From Nothopassalora personata (taxonomy: Eukaryota; Ascomycota; Dothideomycetes; Mycosphaerellales; Mycosphaerellaceae), in assembly GCA_033816765.1 (NCBI GenBank), contig CM066296.1, forward strand, positions 2,356,001-2,420,000: DNA of 64,000 nucleotides, read 5' to 3'. The notes below the pieces were generated by a model, which saw nothing but the letters and a program-made list of their open reading frames with translations, did not search any database and was not told the origin of the DNA. Of this stretch, positions 56,168 through 64,000 are shown in pieces; the first letter of the stretch is position 1; every line of letters begins with the position of its first letter. A program made the translations under genes and the position numbers.

Positions 56168-57300
56168 TGTCAAAATACGATCAAAGAGAAAGAAGGCTAC
56201 CTGGCTTCCAAATGCCAGACTTGATTCCGAGATTCTTGATCATATATGGCCTTGAGGAAAGGGCCAAGGAAATTGACCAGCAACAACGAAGTCCCTATCA
56301 CACCTTCGCGATCGACTTTCCCAATTTGGCAACGGTCTCGGCTCTCGGTAAGGTGAGTCTGGTGAACATACGAAGATGGATTCAAAACATTTCGCCACGA
56401 CGAGGTTCAGTACGATCACACCGTGCCACAGATTGCAAGAATCACATCCCGGAGCTCCGAGAACTCGAAGCACTGTCTCATTCCCATCGTAGATCTACTT
56501 GTAGATTAAGCTGCAAGATCATGTTGTTTGGTGCACGCGTCAACCTACAATTTCTGCCCTTTAAGCGGACATATGACCACGACGCTGGACTGAGCTGGAC
56601 GCGTTGGCGGATTATCCCCTTTGGGAGTGTGTGAAGAGTTGGTTTGCTCCTCAAGTGCCAAGGCGCCGGTGGCACTGGGCTCTCATCGGTGAGTGCGCCG
56701 ATGGGGATGTTCTGCGTGACAAGGCGCCCGTTCGACTAGGCTTTCTCTCGCAGGGCTTCCGATGCGATCGGCTCTTTGAGTAGCAAGGCGCCTTTGCTAC
56801 AGGACTAACCGCTGTGAGTGCATCGATGCGGCAACCGTGCTTATTTCGCGCGGTGACAGGGCTCGTGCCTTTGAAGATCGGTCAGGTGAGATGATGTCCG
56901 TGATGGAGATAGCATTCCTTCGAGTCCTCCATGGACCTCAACCCTCCGACTTTGGCAAGTTTCGCCTTCCGCTGATGCCGACATGCATGCTCATCAGCCA
57001 CTTGGTCTGTGATGCCGAGTCGGGATGCGGCTTCATTGGAGGCGAGGTTCCGCTTTCGCTGGTGTCGCACTGCCTTGAGCGGATGGCACTCAAGCTTGAA
57101 TTTCGCCACTTTGGCTATTTCCTATTCTGACGAGGTTCAATAGCGGGGACATCCGTGTGCAAACCTTATCCAGGATAAACTATGTTTGATGGCTCCTGGG
57201 TCAGAGGGATGAACTTCGGCATTTCTTATCTCCGTTTCGACCTGCCGCTTTCCGATCACAACGATGAGCTTCACAGGCCGTGCTTGCGCTGACGGTCAGT
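56168..57300. other. Intergenic region with CAAGGCGCC tandem units
   Basis: Promoter side of the MDR gene. Besides the repeat at 56,659-56,840, a + frame at 56,837-57,130 is open (97 codons) but not clearly coding. Confidence 0.4.
56659..56840 (+). repeat. Three diverged tandem units, about 62 bp, headed CAAGGCGCC
   Basis: CAAGGCGCC occurs at 56,659, 56,720 and 56,784. Each unit continues with an ACT(G/A)GGCT- or ACAGGACT-type segment and a GTGAGTGC(G/A) / CGATG piece. Conservation of the 9-mer head against a diverged body is the notable feature. Confidence 0.7.
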
Positions 57301-58253
57301 GGCTGCGCAGTACCTTCGTGTAAAATTGTGACTCCGAGGCGTCGCCCTCCATGATGCAGTGGGACTTGGGCCTTGCCGCGCGATGATGTGCGCGAGGGTA
57401 TGCTGGTGCCAAGAATCGCTTCCGTTTGGCTAGTAAGGCCGAAGTCCCCGTGGTTTGGTACTGACGGCATAGCAAAATCGATACCTGGCTGATGGCCATC
57501 ATCGGCATGCCGATTAGACGGACCGGAGCCGAGACATCCCGTCGGCTTTCGGCAGATGGAAGGAGACATGTGGGTGTCGAGCAATGTCCGCGTATCAGGA
57601 CCATCTCGTGAAGCGCGTCGTCGCTTCTGAATGTCGACAACGATCGCGCCCTGCCGCCAACTACCATAGAAAGTCTTGTCGTGCGCTTGCAATGCACGAA
57701 GCGCTATCTTTTCATGCTGTCCAAAATATCGATCCCATAGCGTTTGCCTCTATTTTGAGCTCGATTTTGCTCAATTTTTGCCAATGCCATGGCTTATGCG
57801 GCTCGAGAGGATTTGACGGAGTGCGCGTCGTGCTACTGCCATTCCCGGGACGATGAGAGAGGAGGATTTCGGACTCGTCGGCATGCCGAAGATCGCTGTG
57901 GGAGGCTGGTGTTGCGCGTTGCGCGACGCGCTGGTGACGTAGGTATGATTGATGAGCTGAGCAGGAGCCACCGCGTCGTCCTTTTTCTTCGCAGCGCGTC
58001 GTGCTTCGTTTCTCCTTCCTTCATCAACATCCAGATTTTGAAGAAGAAGCAGCCACCACCACCACCAACATCAACACCTGCCCAAGAGGCAGCAAGGGTA
58101 TGCATGACGCAGACCCTGCATATTATGGAGCACGCTAATGCATGTCACCAGAAAAGGAAACGCGCCACGATGGGATAGAACACCAGCCGTGGAAAGCGCG
58201 ACTTCGCGACTTCCCTCAGCGCGATCGAGGAAACCCCCTCCCGCCTGTACATC
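57301..58253. other. Promoter region of the ApsB/Mto1-like gene
   Basis: No independent gene supported. An in-frame stretch just upstream of the annotated ATG reads DFATSLSAIEETPSRLYI and is coding-like, so a 5' exon or an upstream start is possible (see findings). Confidence 0.4.
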
Positions 58254-61200
58254 ATGGAGGGCGACGCCAGCGAGTCGCAAATGTCCATCATGAGCACCGC
58301 GTTCCCCGTCGAAGCGATGGCGCGCCCACTCTCCTCCAGCGGCCACCTCACGCTCAAAGAGCAAAACACGCGTGTCGATGCCCTCACCAAAGAGAACTTT
58401 GCCCTCAAGCTGAAGATCACCTTCCTCGAGGACAACATCCGGACACGCTCCGACAATGGCGTCGAGGAGCTGGTCGAGCAGAACGCCCAGCTCCAGACGG
58501 ACCTCGCCCTCGAACGCAAGGAGACACAGTCCATGCGACGGAAGATCCGCAACCTCGAACACCAAGTCCAGCAGCAAGAGAGAGACCTTGCCCAAGCCGC
58601 AGCACACGCCCAACACTCGGACAATGACGATCCCGACGACCCGCTCCTCCACCACAGCATGAACGAGGAGATCCTCTACCTCCGCCAGCAGACCTACACT
58701 CTCGAAGACACCGTCACCACCCTCCGCGAGGACCTCTCCACCAAAGAGTTCGAGAAACGCAAGATGGCCGACCAGCTGCGCACCATGGCCGACAAGCGAA
58801 ACAAGGACTCCACAGCCACCCAGGCATCAGCAGACGTGTGGCAGGGACTCCTCGAAGCAGAGACCAACCGGCGAGAAGCGGCAGAGGATCGCGCCAACAG
58901 CCTCAAGACCGAGCTGGATGCCCTCAAACTGAAGGTCAAGGCCGTGCCACGGAGCAGATTCCCAAGGGAATCGCCACGAAGCCCCACAAGGAGGTCGTCC
59001 AGGTCGCGATCAACATCACGCCCACGCGGCGACGACGACCCAGAGCGACTTCTGATCGACGAGATGGTCCAGCAGCAGGATAATGCGGAGCTCCAGCAGC
59101 AGAATACCGAATTGAAGAACGCCAACGAAGAGCTCAAACGCAATTTGTCGGCACAGACCAGCATGCTGACGTCGAGATACCGCGAGATTGAGCTTCTCCA
59201 ACAAAAGATCGAGGACCTGCAACTATCATCGCACAACGGCACCCGCTCTGTGGCCGGCGAAAGCATCTTCGAGCGATCCATATCTCGGGCGCACCAACGA
59301 AGTCACTCGAGAGCCACAGACCACACTGCCATTACGGAAGCAGAACGCGACGACTTTCACAAGAAAGAGGGCGCTCTGAGAGATCAACTGGCGGAACTGC
59401 GGATCAAGCACCAGGAGCTTGATCGACAGCACAAAACCTACCTCCAATACGTCGCTGCCATCGAAGGTGACTTCAAGGTCCTGGAGAGTGACTTCGACAA
59501 CTGTCAGCAAGACTGCGAGACGCTTCAGAAGGAGCGCGATGATGCCATCAACGCATACCAAGACTGCGAGGAACAGCATCTACGTCTCAAGGAAGACGCT
59601 CTTGCCGAGATCAATGCTCTCGATCGAGAGAAGAACGAGCTGGAACACAAGCTCGATGAAACACACACGAAGCTGCAAAAGACGCAGTCGAAGCTTCAGT
59701 CCACCACTGATGACTACAAAGGGCTCCAAGGAGAGCTTCGCACCATCACACAGAGCGTGATGAACCTCGAAGACGTCAAAAAGCAACAAGTGCGACAGAT
59801 CGAGTCTTTGGAGCACCATGTTGCAGACATGGAAGAGGAGAATCAGAAATGGGAGGAGCAATGCACCGAGCTACGCAGCAAGAACCGTCAACTCGAAGTT
59901 ACGCAAGAGAGCCTACACTCCGAAGTCACTTTCCTCCGCGAAGAACAGGAAGGAGACAAGATGAAGATCGGCGAGCTCGAGAACGCACTTGATGCGGCGC
60001 AACGGACCGTTCAAGATGAGAAGGAGAAACTTCGCGAGCTCGAACAGAAGATCGCCGAGGAACGGCAACAGCGCGATGTCCTCGAGAACCAATCGAAGGA
60101 GGAAGTCCAGAAGATTCTCGACGACCTCAACACAGACGGCCAAAAGAAAATGGACGAAGTCAGGAAGCTTCGTCGCGACTTGTCGGCCAAAGAAGTCGAA
60201 AGCAGCACATACAAGCAACGACTGGATGATCTGGAGCAGTCGCTCCGTGACATCCTCGGTGAACAAAATGGCACCAAAACCAGCATGCTTGCCAACATCG
60301 AGAAGCTGCAACGCGAGTTGGAAATGACACTGAACGAACTCGACAAGGTCAAGATGGACCTTTCAGACAAAGACCGCCTCCTACGCCATCGCGATGGCCT
60401 ACTGGAGAACACCAGCCTCGAATCCAGACGGCTGTCCGATCTGCTTGACAAGGAGCGCGCAGCCCGCAAGCGCGACCAGGAGCAATACGACAAGTCCTCC
60501 CGAGGCACTGCAACGCAGATGCGCACCATCGCGCAACACGAGACTCGCATCATGGAGCTCGAGACTCTCTTGACGCAAAGCAAACGAAAGGCCGACACCT
60601 TGGAACACCGATACCAGGACCAGCTGCAAGAAGGACACAACCTGCTGCTCGCATTGTGGAACAGGCTGTCCACACTCTGTGGCTCAGATTGGGCACAGAA
60701 GCATGCTCTGGTGGACGGCGAGGTTCCCAGCGCCGATGTCATCCGCCAGAACCTCCCAGCCTTCAACAAGAACATCATCTCAGCTGTTAAGACCATCGAG
60801 GCTCTTATTGGAAGCTTCAAGGCTCGCATCCGCAGCATCGAGAAAGATCTCTGGAAGGATTACCAAACACTCGAACACAATCTCGACATGCGCATACGCC
60901 GAATGGATCTTCTTCAGAACGCGGTCAACGAGACACAGAGGGTGATGGCTGAAGAAGCCGCTCAACGCCCTGAATCTAGCCGCACCCTGAGCACTAAGAG
61001 TGTTAAGATCAACGAGGAGCTCACCAGGCTTAAGAACGAAGTGAAGCACCTTAAGCAGGAGCTCAAGTTCCACCGCGAGCACCCAACGGCCATGGCACAG
61101 CAAAAGGTTCACCAATACAATCAAACGAACTCCGACCATGCTCGTCGTCAGAGCAGCGGGAGTTCAATCAGTGGCAAGGCTTCGGGGAGCCCTGCACGCC

Positions 61201-61505
61201 ACCTGGTCAGCACATTACTCCGACACCACTCAACTTCTGCAGTCGAGCAGCTTGAAAAAGCTGCATCGCTACAGCAGATACCCATTTCCGCGCCCCTGCC
61301 ACAGCCTGGAGAGCAACGCTGGGTGCATAGACTCAGGGAAATGGAGAGAAGGCTGAAAGCTGAGCGCGAAGCGCGCTTGCTTGATAGGAGGGGTGCGCGG
61401 CAGCGCTTGGACGAGGCTGAGGTGAAGAACGAGTACTTGAGGGAAAAGCTGGAGAAGGCTCGTGCATCGCGCGCATCAAGCCGGGCGAGTGAACATTCGG
61501 AGTAG
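58254..61505 (+). CDS. ApsB/Mto1-like centrosomin-type MTOC protein
   Basis: Single exon, 1,083 residues from ATG 58,254, close to Aspergillus ApsB in length. The CM1/centrosomin N-terminal motif lies at about residues 32-66 (LTLKEQNTRVDALTKENFAL followed by KLKITFLEDN), the region that recruits gamma-tubulin complexes. Almost all the rest is coiled coil with Glu/Lys/Leu heptads, broken by a Ser/Arg-rich linker (about 235-265, RSPTRRSSRSRSTSR). Such proteins sit at spindle pole bodies and septal or cytoplasmic MTOCs and control microtubule nucleation. The C-terminus (ARASRASSRASEHSE) is Ser/Ala-rich. Upstream frame suggests the true N-terminus may be longer. Intact. Confidence 0.85.
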   Translation: MEGDASESQMSIMSTAFPVEAMARPLSSSGHLTLKEQNTRVDALTKENFALKLKITFLEDNIRTRSDNGVEELVEQNAQLQTDLALERKETQSMRRKIRNLEHQVQQQERDLAQAAAHAQHSDNDDPDDPLLHHSMNEEILYLRQQTYTLEDTVTTLREDLSTKEFEKRKMADQLRTMADKRNKDSTATQASADVWQGLLEAETNRREAAEDRANSLKTELDALKLKVKAVPRSRFPRESPRSPTRRSSRSRSTSRPRGDDDPERLLIDEMVQQQDNAELQQQNTELKNANEELKRNLSAQTSMLTSRYREIELLQQKIEDLQLSSHNGTRSVAGESIFERSISRAHQRSHSRATDHTAITEAERDDFHKKEGALRDQLAELRIKHQELDRQHKTYLQYVAAIEGDFKVLESDFDNCQQDCETLQKERDDAINAYQDCEEQHLRLKEDALAEINALDREKNELEHKLDETHTKLQKTQSKLQSTTDDYKGLQGELRTITQSVMNLEDVKKQQVRQIESLEHHVADMEEENQKWEEQCTELRSKNRQLEVTQESLHSEVTFLREEQEGDKMKIGELENALDAAQRTVQDEKEKLRELEQKIAEERQQRDVLENQSKEEVQKILDDLNTDGQKKMDEVRKLRRDLSAKEVESSTYKQRLDDLEQSLRDILGEQNGTKTSMLANIEKLQRELEMTLNELDKVKMDLSDKDRLLRHRDGLLENTSLESRRLSDLLDKERAARKRDQEQYDKSSRGTATQMRTIAQHETRIMELETLLTQSKRKADTLEHRYQDQLQEGHNLLLALWNRLSTLCGSDWAQKHALVDGEVPSADVIRQNLPAFNKNIISAVKTIEALIGSFKARIRSIEKDLWKDYQTLEHNLDMRIRRMDLLQNAVNETQRVMAEEAAQRPESSRTLSTKSVKINEELTRLKNEVKHLKQELKFHREHPTAMAQQKVHQYNQTNSDHARRQSSGSSISGKASGSPARHLVSTLLRHHSTSAVEQLEKAASLQQIPISAPLPQPGEQRWVHRLREMERRLKAEREARLLDRRGARQRLDEAEVKNEYLREKLEKARASRASSRASEHSE

Positions 61506-62607
61506 TGTATTAGTACCCTGTCACGTGGAGAAGTGAATGATTAGCATATCCTTATGAGAAATGACCTGGAAAGCCTTGGTTTGCGCTTCCTGCATTGTCT
61601 ACTCCCCACTGCTATTCCCTCCACACTGCTGGTTGAGCCGCGTCCGGCTCCTCCAATACCTTTGTAGATGCACTGCGACCAACTCTGACACAAAACTTGG
61701 AGAAACCTGCTGGACTCCTCATCGTGCGGCATTTAAGTGAAGGGCAGCACTTGGCCCATCGAGAACATCTGCAGCTGTTGATCTTAACCTCAAGACGTAA
61801 TACCTCGGCTCTCGTTGCGGCTGCTTATCAGATCCGTCGTGCAGAAGATTGAACCTGCCATATCGTCCTTCTCTTGTCCCTTCATCTGGACTTGATTAGA
61901 TTGATGGTGAAACAAACCACTGCTGATACTATTCATGCCGGTCGAGGCGTAGAATCAGCGTAGGTCTTTGGCAATGCTCTTGACCCATCAAGCTGTCTCC
62001 ACTGTCGGGCCACTCTTGGACAGTCCGACTGATACCATCCTGAGCATCCCGAAATACGAGAGCCACTTATGCAACATCTTCAATCGCATGTCCAACACGT
62101 TCTTGCTCGAAGTTGACGACACCGACTGACTGCGATACGCCGTGGACCCTGCTTCAACGTACTTGAGCAGACGGTCAGTCACCCTTGCCCTCAGCATACG
62201 ATCGCAGCACGATATGATACCTTGCAATTGCCCTTCAAGCTGCACAACGCAACACCATCGCTCCGATCCGAAGACCCCAGCAATCTGCAGATGCAATGCT
62301 CGCCGCCGGAGGCCTATCGCGACCGCCCGATACCGCGCGATAAGAAGTAAGAAGCACGAGCGCGCGATGTGGACCGTTGCTCGTAGAAATCGTAAGAGAA
62401 AGCACAGCCTGGCAGAACATCGGTCGCTCTCATCCAAGAATTTGAGTCGTTGAACGTCGTTGCAAGCGGCCAACACAGTGTTGGTTGACTCTTCACGTTT
62501 GATTGTTACCACCTTTCAAGAACATCACGTTCACCTACCACTTCATACCAATACCACCGAATCACACCACATCCTTTCAAACCACCACCACAACACAATC
62601 AAGCAAG
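61506..62607. other. Intergenic region
   Basis: 3' side of the ApsB-like gene and promoter of the peroxiredoxin gene. The last 80 bp are CA/CT-rich (ACCACCACCACAACACAATC), typical of a fungal leader. No other feature is supported. Confidence 0.45.
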
Positions 62608-63286
62608 ATGTCTGGACTCAAGGCTGGCGAGCAGTTCCCTGAGGGCGGTGTGGCAGCGCGGGGTGTACAATGAAGATATGGACACGTTACTGATGAGGTG
62701 GATAGTCAAGTTCAAGTACATCCCATGGACCACCGCCGACACCAAGGTCTGTGGCTTCCCAGTCACCTACGATGCCACCAAGGAGTTCGCCAACAAGAAG
62801 GTCGTCCTCGTCTCCGTCCCCGGTATGACCAACTAATAGACACTCCTGAATGAGCACACACTGACACTGTCCTCAGGTGCCTTCACCCCCACCTGCTCCG
62901 GTAACCACGTCCCCCGCTACATCGATCACATCGCCGACCTCAGTAAGCCTCCATCTCCCCACCCACACGTCCCCTCCTCTAATACATCCCCTCCAGAGAA
63001 CAAAGGCGTCGACAACCTCATCATCATCGGCCCCAACGACGCCTACGTCATGTCCGGCTGGCAAAAAGTCAACCTCGGCGGCACAGACGACGACAACACC
63101 TTCGTCATCTTCGCCTCGGACCTCGAGACCAAGCTCGCCCACCAGATCGGCTGGACAGCTCCTGGAGACCGCAACGGCCGCTGGGCGGCGGTCATCGATC
63201 ATGGAAAGATTACGTATGCGGAGGTGGAGAAGGAGTTGCAGGCTGTGACGGTGAGTGGTGTGGAGGCGGTGTTGAAGGCACTTTAG
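62608..63286 (+). CDS. Peroxiredoxin (AhpC/redoxin, PMP20/Asp f 3 type)
   Basis: Four exons: 62,608-62,647, 62,706-62,822, 62,877-62,942, 62,997-63,286; introns 58, 54 and 54 bp; 170 residues. The peroxidatic Cys59 sits in the canonical PGAFTPTCSGNHVP (P-x3-T-x2-C). The N-terminus MSGLKAGEQFPEG joins VKFKYIPWTT across intron 1. VMSGWQKVN and the C-terminal VSGVEAVLKAL match the family, which detoxifies hydrogen and alkyl peroxides. There is no PTS1 (ends KAL). The frame continues open past the TAG (63,284-63,286) for 59 codons, which is unusual and described in the findings. Confidence 0.9.
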
Positions 63287-63616
63287 AGGACTGTCCCGTA
63301 TGATGGTGCTTCCTGGCGGAACCGGAAGATGAGTGATGTCGTTGCTGGGTATATCTCCAAGAATGGGAGGTATGTTTGGGGTGCGAGTACGGGAAAGGAA
63401 CAGTGGGAGAAGCCTGGGTTGATGCATGGGTTCTATGCTGCTGAGGCGACTTCGAGGTCATAGATGATGAGACACGGGATAGATCCTGGGATGAATCAAC
63501 GACGTCTATGAAGACAGGAAGTGCCGTCCGGTAAACGTAAGAACATTATGAGCCTACTGGTATAGCACAATCGTTGAAGCACATGCTTGAAGCTACTTTG
63601 TGCTACCTGATCATAT
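63287..63616. other. Peroxiredoxin 3' region with in-frame open extension
   Basis: From 63,287 to the TAG at 63,461-63,463 the peroxiredoxin frame stays open and protein-like (KMSDVVAGYISKNGRYVWGA, then GKEQWEKPGLMHGFYA). Whether this is a 3'UTR, a readthrough domain or a gene remnant is unclear. The remainder holds nothing notable. Confidence 0.45.
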
Positions 63617-64000
63617 TCACATCTTCGCTCTCATATATCCTGGCTTACTCGCCTCCTCATCAGACTTCGCCTTGCCTTCCTTCAGCCCATACGAGTTGTG
63701 CGCGATAGGCGGCTGCTCAGCTTCGATACTGGCACCTTTCTCGGCACCTGCATCCTTCACCTCCACTGCAATGTCATCCCTCACGTCCACCTCTTGACAG
63801 TCTTCGAGGGCAACTCCATTTGCATACTGTACGACGACGAAATCAATGTCCTTGTCACCCAGCACGACCATTGGCGCATGCCACGTTCCAGGTCCATAGG
63901 TCACGGCTTGATCTCCTCGTGCGATGAAGGCGCGGATGTTTTGCAGATCGGGTTCGCCAGGTCCTTTCGGTCTTCGTTCCCTTCCCAGGTCTGCCGGAGA
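63617..64000 (-). CDS. Ureidoglycolate lyase (3' part; runs off the window)
   Basis: The frame is open from the window edge (64,000) to TGA at 63,619-63,617, 127 residues visible. GVTYGPGTWHAPMVVLG-type sequence is present (AVTYGPGTWHAPMVVLGDKD), then IDFVVVQYANGVALEDCQEV. These are the C-terminal signatures of ureidoglycolate lyase, which splits ureidoglycolate to glyoxylate and urea in allantoin/purine catabolism. NIRAFIARGDQ precedes it as in the family. The GTG at 63,904 is an internal Val, not a start; the N-terminus lies outside the window. The C-terminus ends GYMRAKM, with no peroxisomal signal. Confidence 0.9.
   Translation of the reverse strand, partial: SPADLGRERRPKGPGEPDLQNIRAFIARGDQAVTYGPGTWHAPMVVLGDKDIDFVVVQYANGVALEDCQEVDVRDDIAVEVKDAGAEKGASIEAEQPPIAHNSYGLKEGKAKSDEEASKPGYMRAKM

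Noticed and set aside
57201..57692. Minus-strand ORF of 163 codons upstream of the ApsB-like gene
   Set aside because: Poor composition for a protein, overlapping open frames, no family; treated as a random frame.
59580..60838. Long minus-strand ORFs (up to 275 codons) inside the ApsB-like gene
   Set aside because: Antisense shadows of a coiled-coil gene: Leu/Ser/Arg-rich composition produced by Glu/Lys codons on the other strand.

Overview
The window comes from a filamentous ascomycete (Pezizomycotina), most likely a Dothideomycete. The protein genes carry short GT-AG introns of 47-82 bp, often with CTAAC/CTGAC-type branch sites. The gene set is fungal: RPN9, an NDUFA9-type complex I subunit, an ApsB/Mto1-like MTOC protein and a Swiss-Army-Knife RNA-repair HAD protein. 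Old transposons show the signature of repeat-induced point mutation (RIP): CpA and TpG are scarce, TpA is abundant, and in-frame stops are almost all TAG or TAA at former Gln codons. The lineage assignment is inference; no phylogeny was run.

Layout. Positions 1 to about 15,345 are a transposon graveyard. It holds a Copia relic (+, 1-1,750), a Gypsy chromovirus relic (-, about 2,930-8,350), a single-frame RIP-killed ORF of unknown kind (+, about 8,930-10,000), a clean 319-bp solo LTR with a 5-bp target duplication (11,004-11,322), a second Gypsy integrase/chromodomain tail (+), a Gypsy RT fragment (-) and three copies of a degenerate LTR-like repeat. Positions 15,700-19,760 hold three compact housekeeping genes (MOG1, RPN9, complex I 39/40-kDa subunit). 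Positions 19,800-25,000 are mostly decayed: a zinc-finger-like pseudogene, an amidoligase pseudogene and a 548-bp hAT-type MITE with perfect 8-bp target duplications. Positions 26,000-35,100 carry a C2H2 protein, a Rossmann/SLOG-like protein, a ubiquitin-like/AN1 protein and an unknown nuclear protein preceded by a periodic ACAATAGC repeat. Positions 36,000-40,000 are again relic-rich (amino-acid permease pseudogene, a gene interrupted by one TAG). Positions 41,000-50,500 hold an NTF2-like hypothetical, a secreted GDPD, an aldo-keto reductase, a class I glutamine amidotransferase and the SAK protein, with an ADH relic between the last two. Positions 50,500-53,500 contain a TAP-type hydrolase pseudogene. 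Positions 53,500-64,000 carry a flavin monooxygenase next to an MDR reductase, the ApsB-like coiled-coil protein, a peroxiredoxin and the 3' part of a ureidoglycolate lyase running off the window.

Most intact genes are unlinked housekeeping or metabolic genes. The FMO/MDR pair is the only neighbouring pair that looks functionally related. Intact genes alternate with broken accessory genes whose stops often fit C-to-T change, so mild RIP or leakage outside the repeats is a reasonable reading. I did not find a clear new multi-gene system. The most unusual items are the unidentified RIP-killed ORF, the ACAATAGC array, the in-frame extension behind the peroxiredoxin stop and the single-TAG gene. 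Gene models were spliced by eye from splice consensus, frame continuity and family fit. I noticed no tRNA, rRNA or CRISPR, but I could not run a structural scan.
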